DNA from: Gigaspora margarita
Lineage: Eukaryota; Glomeromycota; Glomeromycetes; Diversisporales; Gigasporaceae
Reading direction: 5' to 3'
Assembly: GCA_009809945.1 (NCBI GenBank)
Contig: WTPW01000090.1
Location: forward strand, 197,212-261,211
DNA length: 64,000 nucleotides
Below, piece by piece: positions 54,416-64,000 of the stretch. Position 1 is the first letter of the stretch, and each line of letters begins with the position of its first letter. The notes beneath the pieces are model-generated. The model ran no database searches. It saw only the letters and a program-made list of their open reading frames with translations, and was not told the DNA's origin. Both the position numbers and the translations under genes were made by a program.

Positions 54416-54573
54416 TAGTCAGACCTCTCTAAATGCATAATGAGGGGCCAATAAAAAATCTTGCATTTAGAGAGATAAAAATCTATAAGTAACAAATAAG
54501 TTTGGGCCAAATTAAACCATGTATTTAAAGAGGTTATGCATTTAGAGAGGTTGTATTTAGGGAGGTCTAACTG
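54416..54573. mobile_element. pogo/Tigger-like MITE, 158 bp
   Basis: TA on both sides (54414-54415 and 54574-54575). Left end TAGTCAGACCTCTCTAAATG, right end inverse of CAGTTAGACCTCCCTAAAT. Internal copies of GCATTTAGAGAGG. ACCTCTCTA-type ends with TA duplication resemble pogo-class elements. A decayed relative is at 60575-60710. Confidence 0.7.
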
Positions 54574-54599
54574 TATTTAAATCTAAGTCATATTTTTAT

Positions 54600-57000
54600 T
54601 ATACACTTTTATAAAATTTAAAGGTATTTTAGCAATAACCCAAGCAAAAAATTCAATAAATTTTTTTATTTTAATTCTACTAATATTTATAAGTAAAACA
54701 AAAAAAATCAAATTTGGTTAACTAGTTACTAAAATATCTTTATTTAAAGTTTTATAAAAATTAAGCTATAGTTTTTAATAATTATTTTAAATATTTTAAA
54801 CTTTTAATGAAGTATTTTGGCAACTGCCTAACCAAATTTAGTAAACCTTTTTTTATTCAAATTTTACAGATTTATAAAAATATTCTAGAATTATTAATAT
54901 ATAGAATTCAAATAAAAAAAAGTTTATAAAATTTGGTCAGATATGGTGCTAATAGCTTTAAATTTGTATAAAAAACAGCTTTACAAAAAATACTACTCCT
55001 TTTTTAAAAATTTATAAAATGTAAAACTAATCTACAAGTTTTGTTTTTTTTTTTAATTTTAATGGTGAGACCTTGCTCTTATCTTTATTAAATTTAATGG
55101 AAACTTTTTACAAATAGAAAAATTTCATAATTTAAATCTAATGCTAAGAAAAAGAACTCAGATATATAGCTAGATAAACAAAAGTAGACCTAGTACTTAT
55201 CTGTGGCCTAAACCAAATCTACAAGTTTTGTTCTTTATGTCTTAAAGAATAAAACTTGTAGTTTAGATTTCAATTTAAAGCTAAACTAGCAGAGCAGTAG
55301 CCTTTTAAAAATTAACAATTTATTAATAAATTGTAAAAATGTGAACATATATATTTTTAATTTTAATTTAAACCAATCAGAATGCATTATAATGGTCATG
55401 TGATGCTTTTTCCAGCAGCCAAAAAATATTTTCTCTAAAAAAATTCTTTCTCTAAAAAAAAAAACACTATTTAACAAATATCTCTTTCTAAAAAAAATAA
55501 ATACTCTTTTTAAAAAAATAATTTCACTTTCTAAAAAAATAAACTTACTCTTTAAAAAAAAAATATATATAAAAAAAAAAAAAAAAAAGGCATCTAATTG
55601 GCTTAACTGATATCATATGATCTTCAAAAAAAGTGAACAAAATCACATGTTTTCAGAGTTAAAACCATTGGCACCATAGTTGCTAAAAGATCTTTGTCAA
55701 GGCTTTAAAAATAAAATACCTATTAAAATAATTAACAAAATTTTTATTAAATTTTAAACAAAGGTATTTGATAACTATTTAACTGAATTTAATGAAAATC
55801 TTTTTTATTTCGTTTCTACAGATTTGTAAAAAAATTAAAAAAATTTTTATCAAATTTTGTTAAATAATTGCTAAAATATTTTTGTTTAATATTTTTAAAA
55901 ATATTAATAATATCTATTAAAATAATAAGTATATCAAAATTTTTATAAAACTTTAAATAAATATCTTGTTAACTATTTCTACAAATTAGTAAAATTCAAA
56001 TAAAAAACATTTATCAAATTTGATTAAATAATTATTAGAATATTTTAATAATTTTTTTTATTTTAATTCTACAAATCTGTAGATTTTAAATAAAAAAATT
56101 TATTAAATTTGTTTAGATAGTTGGTAAGATATCTTTGTTCAAAATTTTTAAAAATATTCAAAATGTCTATCAAAATAATAATTGCAACAAAATTTTTATA
56201 AAACTTTGAATAAAGATATTTTAGCAATAACCCAAATTTAATAATTTTTAATTTAATTCTATAGCTATAGAATTTAACAGGTCTACTAAAATGCACCTAT
56301 GGTGTTTAACACTATGTTACACAAACCCATTAGAATGGCCAATCAAAATTTAAGATCAGGTGTAACATAAAATTTCAGTTTTTTGTTTATTTTTTAAAAA
56401 AACGTTCATATTACAAAAGTTTGCTTATGAAACTACCTTTGGGGCTCTAATAAAAAAAATTCCTTGCTAAATTTTGTATATACTAATGCCCCTGATAAAA
56501 TCCCAGGCCTCGCCCTAACCCCAAGGTAATGAAATTTTATTTTTTATTTTATAAAAAATTTATTTTTTTGTTTTTGTTATACAAATTTGCAAATCTAATT
56601 TACCTATAGTATAAAACACTATAGGCGCATTTTATATTATCTGGAATTTAATTAAAAAATTTATAACTTGGTTAAATAGTTGTTAAAATATAATATTTTT
56701 ATTTAAAGTTTTAAAATAGTTGAATATCTATAAAAGCTATAGCCAATTTTATAAAACTTTGAACAAAATATCTTTGTAACTATCTAACTAAATTTGAAAA
56801 TATTTTATTTTGTTTTTACATATTTATAGAATAAAATAAAAAATATTGAATTTGATAGATTATTGCTAAAATATTTTATTTAAAGTTTAAAAAAACAAAT
56901 TCTATAAAAGTGCATAATAAAAAATATGCTTAGATTTAAATGCATTATAGATCTATCAAAAAGCAATTATAGATTTATCAAAATTATACTTTTGCCCAAC
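54600..57000. repeat. Diverged copies of a foldback satellite family
   Basis: A recurrent core, TTTTATTTTAATTCTACAAA and its inverse GTAGAATTAAAATAAAA, followed by AAATTTGGTTAAATAGTTG and CTAAAATATCTTTGTTT words, occurs at about 54660, 54850, 55810, 55990, 56060, 56230 and 56650. The same core forms the better-ordered arrays at 61.2-64 kb. A stretch of CTCTTTCTAAAAAAA words (55430-55580) is low complexity. No gene. Confidence 0.65.
56291..56630. mobile_element. MITE with TGCACCTATGGTG ends, second copy
   Basis: It begins AAAATGCACCTATGGTG and ends CACTATAGGCGCATTTTATA. It is colinear with 28194-28531, including CGCCCTAACCCCAAGG (about 56512). It is inserted in the satellite-like core at about 56280. 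Confidence 0.75.
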
Positions 57001-57032
57001 TAAGGCAAAAAGGGATATTTTGGAGAATACAG

Positions 57033-57373
57033 ATATTTTGATGAACTTGGATATCTTGTGATACAATGATCAGAATTAAGTAATTTTTATACTATTCAAA
57101 TCATCTCAATAAGACAATTTGAATGGATATTAAACCATCCAATTCTAATCACTAGATCACTAGAATTGTCGATTAAGTACAAATAAAAACATTCTAAAGG
57201 GAATTTTAATGAATTGAAAACTTGGATATAAGATTGATAATATCTTTGTTCCAGTGATTAGAATTGGATATTTTAACCACTATTCGAATCATTGCGTCAA
57301 GACAATTTAAATGTCATTAAAATCACTCGATCTAATAACTGTACCACATAATATCTCAAGTTCATCAAAATAC
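57033..57373. mobile_element. Foldback element, about 340 bp
   Basis: TATTTTGATGAACTTGGATA pairs with ATATCTCAAGTTCATCAAAATA. The arms continue through GATCAGAATTAAGTAATTTT/AAAATCACTCGATCTAATAAC and CAATTTGAATGG words. The hairpin sequence resembles that inside 21823-22355. Confidence 0.65.
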
Positions 57374-57374
57374 C

Positions 57375-57915
57375 CTACACCCTAAAATTTATATTTCTTG
57401 TACAATTTATACCTGGGTTGCTATTATTCAAAAATATTTTGTTACATTACTGTTTTTATACAAATCTTGCTTAGTATTATGTATAGTATCCAGATAAATA
57501 AATAAATAAGTTTTATTTAAAAATAAAAAAATTTTTTATATTACCTACTTTAACTTCATCAAAATACTCTTTTTTATCTTACAATTAAATTACTATTATT
57601 TAATTTTTTAATTTATTATTACAAGTGACTATAGCCTTTAATATAGTAATTGCAATACAATACAAAGCAATAGGAATCTTGTAAGGGTCAGAGAAGATAT
57701 AAAGCAGTGTGCAAGTGAAATATTACTTCACTAGAGTGGTTCAGTGTATTTATTTATCAAAGAACAAGAGAGTATTTATTTGACAAAAATATATTTTATT
57801 TATTTATGATATAATATTCAAGATAGATAACTGTTCCTAAATATTGGAGAAGGGGAGAAAGGAGCCTGAGTCTAATAGCAGAAGGGTAAAAAGCTAGAGT
57901 TTATATATTTTTTAG
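57375..57915. other. No recognised feature
   Basis: AT-rich sequence. A weak AATAAATAAATAAG tract at about 57500. Nothing supported. Confidence 0.5.
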
Positions 57916-57917
57916 AA

Positions 57918-58009
57918 AAAGTACAAAAGTACAAAAGTGTAAAAGTATAAACAAATAAAAGTAAAAGTATAAAAGTATAAAAGTATAAAAGTATAAAAGT
58001 ATAAAAGGA
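57918..58009 (+). repeat. Microsatellite, AAAAGTAT unit
   Basis: About eleven copies of an 8-bp unit AAAAGTAT/AAAAGTAC, the last six nearly perfect. Confidence 0.9.
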
Positions 58010-58124
58010 TGTTTTTATACTGTATCTTGTACTAGAGATAATTTTTAGAATCTTCTAGTTTATCCAAAGATAAATTTGTTCTATAACAAGATATTAATTA
58101 ATTAAAAATTATAATTATATATGA

Positions 58125-58470
58125 TATAGACCTTTGGTTTGATAGTATAGTAGTTATACTCCAAGGTCACAAATCAGAAGGTTGCTGGTTCAAATCTTAT
58201 TGGCAGCAAATATCATTTACAGTATGGCTTAACTGTATTAGGGAACTGCAACACTGTGGTACCAGGGACCCAGAACATAATTAATGGACCTAATGCAAAT
58301 TGGATTATAGATTGGTGTAACAAAAACCTTTGAGGTCGAACTTGTTAGTTAGGAACTACAATTTGAATAACTGAAATCACAAGATGTAGTAAAGATCAAG
58401 TCACAAACTTCCAGCAGGTTTTTCAAATGCACCATGGTCTATTGGTTGGGTAAGATGGATTGTCTAAGGT
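58125..58470 (+). mobile_element. tRNA-derived SINE, plus-strand copy
   Basis: tRNA-like head with candidate A box GATAGTATAGTAGTTATA (about 58140) and B box GGTTCAAATCT (58188). The body (GGGACCCAGAACATAATTAA, ACAATTTGAATAACTGAAAT) matches the minus-strand copy at 58880-59290. It is too degenerate to be a working tRNA gene. Confidence 0.7.
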
Positions 58471-58479
58471 TAAAACTTA

Positions 58480-58875
58480 AAAAATAATACTATGGAGGAT
58501 ATTCATCCATAGCATAGCCAATTTGGGCCAAAATAAAATAGTTTGAGTTGAACATTCACATATATAGTAATTGAATCTACTGTATATATATGTATAATTA
58601 CTTTTATTAATTAATTTAATAAAGAATCTAAACATGGTCACAGTTGCAGAAAAAATTATATATAATATAAAAAAGTTCAAAACAATTGTTTGTTTTGCAA
58701 AATTGTATTTATTTTAAAATTTAATTTAGTAAACCACTTTTAGAGCCCTAACAAAAAATTTTTTATATATTTTTTATTATAATACTACTTTTTTTAATTT
58801 TATTTTTTTCTACTTTGCAACCAAGCCTACATTTATTAAATATTAAAGTATAGTAGCTATAGAATAATGTTCTAA
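58480..58875. other. Spacer between two convergent SINEs
   Basis: AT-rich sequence with no coding or repeat signal that can be supported. Confidence 0.5.
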
Positions 58876-58879
58876 CTAT

Positions 58880-59290
58880 AATATAGGCAACTTCACTAGT
58901 GGCCAGGTAGAGTTGCTGCACTGAGTATAATTCTTCTTAGCAAGCCCTACAGTTATAATCTCATTAGAAAACCCATTGGTATAAATCACAGTTCAGATAT
59001 GCTGCTACAAATTCAAAATTATCTTTGGCCTCTCATTATATCTTTAATTTTAGTTATTCAAATTAGTGATTTTGACTCAAGAACAACCTAGGTTGATCAT
59101 AATTACTATAGTGCTGCACTACAAAGGTCAGTTAATTGATGTTCTGGGTTCCTGTTTTCTTGTAATATTTTAGTTTCTGATATTATAGGATCTGCATTAT
59201 AGATTTATAATTTTGCTACTACTAAAAATCAAACTAGCAACCTTCTGATTTATATTCTCAGAGTATAACCACTATGCTATTGACCCGGAG
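58880..59290 (-). mobile_element. tRNA-derived SINE, minus-strand copy
   Basis: On the minus strand it begins CCGGGTCAATAGCATAGTGG (a good A box, TAGCATAGTGG), then AAATCAGAAGGTTGCTAGTTTGA (degenerate B box). The body words GGAACCCAGAACATCAATTAA and TAATTTGAATAACTAAAAT follow. Orientation is opposite to 58125-58470. Confidence 0.7.
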
Positions 59291-59299
59291 AACACTTTT

Positions 59300-60570
59300 T
59301 TTAATTTTAATTTTAATTTAATTCTAATATAAACTAAATATTTTGTTCAATAATATTTGTTTTCAAATTTTATATTATAGTGAAATTAACTAGTATTGAA
59401 TATGCTCTGAAATAGGTTAACAATTTTTATTTTAATATATAGACTAAGAAACATTATATCTATAATGTTTATAGTAATTTTATATGCTTTTTATTATAAT
59501 TTTATATATAAAAAATTTATATGTGATATATTATATAACTAATATAAAGTATATTTAAATCTAATATATTTATCTATTGATAAAAGAAATAAATTTCTTT
59601 ATTGAATTTATTGCCAATATTACTTTTAAGTAATTATGATATATAAGAAGTAGTAAAAATACATTTTAAAAAAACAGAGCTCTACAATTCTAATATAGCT
59701 TTTTATACAATTATTTTATTTTACTATATATTAGTTTTGTTTTTTTAAACTAGTGCTTTAATATATAAATATAAAATCCAATTTATTGTTTTTTTAAATT
59801 ACTGTATTAGCAGTTTCCAAAATTACATACTACTTGAAATCTAAAAATCAGGAATTTAGAATTTAATATTATAGTAAAAACCTATAATTCTAAAATGTAT
59901 TGATTAATTTTTATACCTAGTTCTAATATTATTAAAATTTTAATAATAGACATTTTTCAAACTTGATTAATATTTTTAATTTTTATTATTCTGTAAAGTT
60001 TGAAAATATTTAAATATTAATATTGCACTTTTACCTAAGGTTAGTAAAAATTAATTATTTTATTTAGTCAACAAACTAACTATATAATCCAATATACAAA
60101 TAGATATTATACTACTATAAAAAATTAGTACAATATATATATTTATTGTACCTATTGTAATTAAATACTTATAGTTCAGTTTTCAAATAGATCTACATTG
60201 CAAAAAAAAGAAACTTCTAATATTAGAAGGTTTTAAAATAAAATACAAAAAAAATACAAAAACTAATTTTGATTGAAATTAGTGATATATTTATTTTGAA
60301 ATTAGTAATTTAGCAATTTGATCTTATTCAATTGGGCTTAGGATATACCTATTTGTATTATTAATCATTGATATTTTTTTGCAATATTAAATTGTTCATA
60401 AAATGTTTTTTATTTAATATGCCTAAAATTTTAGTAAATTTAAAGTATTAACAATATTTTAAAAATACTTATAGGCAAATGCAATACCAACTTAAATAAA
60501 ACTAAAGCTACCAATCAACTTGAAAAAAATTATAAACTTTTCAAATTGATACAAGTAATAAAATTAGATT
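59300..60570. other. AT-rich intergenic sequence
   Basis: Long runs of A/T with no frames above background and no clear repeat ends. Nothing supported. Confidence 0.5.
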
Positions 60571-60574
60571 AATA

Positions 60575-60710
60575 TAGTCATACCTCTCTATAGTTACACC
60601 CCATATAGTCACACCTCTATATAAGTACCTAATATTGTGCAATAGACTTAAATATAATAAAAACCTCATTATAGTCACAAATTATCTATAATCACTATTA
60701 CAAAAAAATT
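60575..60710. mobile_element. Decayed pogo-like repeat
   Basis: ATAGTCATACCTCTCTATAG, ATAGTCACACCTCTATAT and inverse-like ATTATAGTCACAAATTATC words resemble the ends at 54416-54573. No clean boundary. Confidence 0.5.
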
Positions 60711-60714
60711 TTGA

Positions 60715-61255
60715 TTTTTTTATAAATTTTATTAATAAAAACCCTTGTTATAATCTCAAATTTTGACTAAATATCGATTAAATATCTGATTGGCCAATAT
60801 TATATTCATATTTATTTAAATTTTTTTATTAAAAATTCTTAAAGGTTTGATAGCAAATAACTATTGGCGTAGTAGTTTGATTTGAATGAAACAACTGCCA
60901 AAATGTTCATCTTGATAAAATAATTCTAATGAGCTCAAGATCATTATAATCCAATCACAAGTTCCTGTGATCATTAAGAATTTGTGTCACTTCACATGTT
61001 TAAGAATTTAACATCTAAATAAAAAATCTTTAATGATCTTAGCATTTTGTAACTATGTTTGGGTGATTTTAGCTCTTTAGAATTGTTTCATTGAGTCAAA
61101 TAGTTATTTTATCCAAATTGGGCCACTGGATCAGAAGCTATTTACTATTGAACATTTTAAATTTTTAATAGTATTTCAAATGGGAATTGCTATTCACACT
61201 ATGGATTTTTGCTATTCGCACCATGGTACAATATAGATCACCTTGATTTTGTCAC
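60715..61255. other. No recognised feature
   Basis: AT-rich sequence with a possible further decayed foldback around 61180-61260 (GCTATTCACACTATGG/GCTATTCGCACCATGG as a direct pair). No gene. Confidence 0.45.
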
Positions 61256-61259
61256 TTTA

Positions 61260-63185
61260 ATATTTTAACTTTTAAAAACTTACTTTAATATTATCTCCAT
61301 GAGTTCTTGATCAAATTTAATAAAATTTTTTTTATTTGAATTCTATGAATTCATAGAATTAAAATAAAAATTTTTTATTAAATTTGGTCAAGAACTCATA
61401 GAGATATCTTTGATGAAAGTTCCTGTAAACAATTTCAACAAGCTTTTTTCTAATATGTTTTTTTGCATTTTAAAAATAACCTACAATTCAATGATAATTT
61501 ACAAAATATTCTGTTATGCTAACCTAAAAATATTACTAAACAAACTTGTAGTGCATATCTTGGACTTGCAGAAACTTAATTTTTATGGAAAAATATTAGA
61601 AACTCGTAGAGATATTGATGTTTTGTAAATTTGGATGCATAGCATTTTTGCAAAATTTTTTTTTGAATTTGTCTGCTTTCAAAAAGATTTTTTCTAAATA
61701 AACCCTCAAAAACATTACTATATAAGTAGATTTTTTAGGTTTTCAAGAGTCTACTATAAAATTTCAGCCTAAACGGATCAATATTAACAGAGATATTTAG
61801 ATTTTCATTTTGCAACTAGATTCAAAATTTTCTTGTAAACAATTTTGGCACATGATATACATTTTGGAAATGAAAAAACTTTTATTAAAGATATTTCTAC
61901 AAGTTTTTGACCAAATTTGATGAAAATTTTTTATTTTAATTCTACAAATATATAGAATTCAAATAAAAAAATTTCATTAAATTTGGTCAAGAACTTATGG
62001 AGATATCTTTAATGAAAGGTTCTATAAACAATTTCAATGCAGCTTCTTTGTAATATTTTTTTGTTTTTTCAAAATAAGCCACAATTAAATGATGATTTAC
62101 TAAATATTATGTTATGCTAATTTAAAAACTTTTATTAATCAAACTTGTAGCACATATATTCGACTTGCAGAATCTCAATTGTTATAAAAAAATATTAGAA
62201 ACTTGTAGAGATATTGATATTTTTGTAAATTTGAATGCATAACATTTTTGCAAAATTTTTTCTCTCGAATTTGACTGCCTCAGAAAGGATTTTATTTAAA
62301 TGCAATCTTACAAATGCTACTAAGTAAGTAGATTTCTTAGGTATTCAAGAGTCTACTATAAAAATTTTAGCCCAAACAAATTAATATTGACAGAAATATT
62401 TAGATTTTTTGTTTCACAACTAGATTCAGGTTTCTCTTGTAAGCCATATGATATATGTTTTTGAAAAATAGAAAAATCTTTTATCAAAGATATCTCTATG
62501 AATTCTTGACCAAATTCGATAAATTTTTTTTATTTGAATTCTATATATTTGTAGAATTAAAATAAAAAAAATTTCATCAAATTTGGTCAAGAACTCATAG
62601 AGATATCTTTGATAAAATATTTTTTCTATTTCCAAAAACATATATCACATGGTTTACAAGAGAAACCTAAATCTAGTTGCGAAACAAAATATCTAAATAT
62701 CTCTGTCAATATTGATCCTTTTCCATAAAAATTGAGATTCTACAAGTCGAATATATGTGCTATAAGTTTAATTAATAAAAGTTTTTAGATTAGTATAATA
62801 TAATATTTAGTAAATCATCATTGAATTGTGGGTTATTTTGAAAAGCAAAAAAACATATTACAAAAAAGCTGTGTTGAAATTGTTTACAGGACCTTTTATC
62901 AAAGATATCTCTATGAGTTCTTGACCAAATTTGATGAAATTTTTTTATTTGAATTCTATATATTTGTAGAATTAAAATAAAAAAAATTTCATCGAATTTG
63001 GTCAAGAACTTATAGAGATATCTTTGATAAAAGGTTTTTTCTATTTCCAAAACATAAATCATGTGCCAAAATTGTTTACAAGAGAACCTAGTATCTAGTT
63101 ATAAAAAAAAAATCTAAATATTTTTGTTAATATTGATCTATTTAGGCTGAAATTTTTATAGTAGACTCTTGAATGCAAAAATACC
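61260..63185. repeat. About 590-bp repeat, two direct copies and one inverted
   Basis: Copy 1 (about 61290-61880) and copy 2 (about 61880-62480) share TTGGTCAAGAACTCATAGAG, ATGTTATGCTAA, TTGGACTTGCAGAA/TTCGACTTGCAGAA and AGAGATATTGATGTTTTG in order. A third, inverted copy follows (about 62480-63185; CTACAAGTCGAATATATGTG, TTAGTAAATCATCATTGAAT). Each contains a hairpin TATTTGAATTCTATATATTTGTAGAATTAAAATA. Open frames here (61410-61628, 62426-63062) track the repeat and are not genes. Confidence 0.75.
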
Positions 63186-63189
63186 ATTT

Positions 63190-64000
63190 CTGATGGATCA
63201 TTGGTACCTTTCCTAATAGGGTGAAGAAAATTTTTTTACATTCCCATTCCTGATGGACTGATAAGCTGCAGAAAAAATTGTTTATAATGTTTGATCGAAG
63301 GTAATTTGACACCCACTTTACCAAATTTGAACAACTTTTTTTATTTTAATTGTAAAAAGCAGTAGAATTAAAATAAAAAAAGTTGATCAAATTTGATTAG
63401 AAAGGTGTCAATATATCTTTGATCAAAGTTTTGTAAAAGTCTAAAATATAAGCTGCGAAAAAAAATTGTTTACAATCTTTGATCGAAGGTAACTTGATAC
63501 CAACCTGACCAAATTCAATCAAATTTTTTTTGTTTTAATTGTAGAATGCAGTATAATTAAAATAAAAAAAAGTTGATTGAATTTGGTCAGGTGGGTGTCA
63601 AGATATCTTCAATCAAAGTTTTGTAAAATTCTAAAATGTCTATCAAATATAAGCTGCGGCAAAAAACTATTTACAATATTTGATCGAAGATATCTTGATA
63701 CCCACTGGACCAAATTCGAGCAGCTTTTTTTTTATTTTAATTGTAGAAAGCAGTAGAAATAAAATAAAAAAAGTTGATCAAATTTGATTAGAAGAGTATC
63801 AAGATATCTTCGATCAAACTTCGTAAAATTCTAAAACATAAGCTGCAGAAAAAAATTGGTTACAATATTTGATCGAAGGTAACTTGACACCACCCTGACT
63901 AAATTCGATCAACTTTTTTTTATTTTAATTTTACAGTTTTTTACAATTAAAACAAAAAAAAGTTGATCGAATTTGGTCAGGTTGGTGTCAAGTTACCTTC
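63190..64000. repeat. Palindromic satellite, about 190-bp units, running off the edge
   Basis: Units start with TTTGATCGAAGGTAACTTGA-like sequence at about 63290, 63478, 63679 and 63870. Each unit is a hairpin: ACCAAATTCGATCAACTTTT and its inverse AAAAGTTGATCGAATTTGGT around an AT-rich loop, followed by AAGCTGCGAAAAAAAATTG. The last unit is a nearly perfect hairpin ending at the window edge. Confidence 0.85.

Overview
This is an AT-rich eukaryotic window with few genes and many repeats, most likely from an arbuscular mycorrhizal fungus of the Rhizophagus type (Glomeromycotina). The evidence is the gene content: an intronless F-box/leucine-rich-repeat family, a TKL-like kinase with the FHSGNI catalytic-loop motif common in that group, kelch-type fragments ending in one membrane segment, and TTAGGG-type telomere-like motifs. 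The species assignment is inference. No rRNA, complete tRNA, CRISPR array or bacterial gene was seen.

Layout. 0-4.5 kb: a decayed non-LTR retrotransposon on the minus strand, entering from the left edge. 4.5-14.8 kb: repeats only, namely a degenerate minisatellite, two hAT/TTAA-type non-autonomous elements, two tandem tRNA-headed repeats of about 0.9 kb, and a large foldback repeat present twice. 15-18.7 kb: the first of three copies of a segment carrying an F-box/LRR gene (minus strand). 19-30 kb: nested miniature elements and tandem repeats. 31-35 kb: a kelch/membrane pseudogene and three clean insertions. 36.4-40.3 kb: a dead protein-kinase gene with a 1.3-kb and a 1.4-kb hAT-like element beside or inside it. 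41.2-44.5 kb and 48.3-52 kb: the second and third copies of the F-box segment (plus strand), with kelch-type pseudogene fragments on the minus strand. 52-64 kb: no recognisable genes; mariner/pogo-like miniature elements, two convergent tRNA-derived SINEs, and satellite-like palindromic repeats running off the right edge.

Only the three F-box/LRR genes (minus strand 16368-17969; plus strand 41736-43001 and 49090-50691) look intact. They probably encode substrate-recognition subunits of SCF-type ubiquitin ligases. They share flanking sequence, so they arose by segmental duplication, and they differ by an exact number of 28-residue LRR units (11 versus 7 full repeats).

The most informative biology is the transposon record. 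Seven non-autonomous insertions have 8-bp target duplications, five of them perfect. Other insertions have TTAA, TTA or TA duplications. For several, an empty paralogous site lies elsewhere in the same window, so insertion can be read directly and ordered relative to the segment duplications. No transposase gene is present here.
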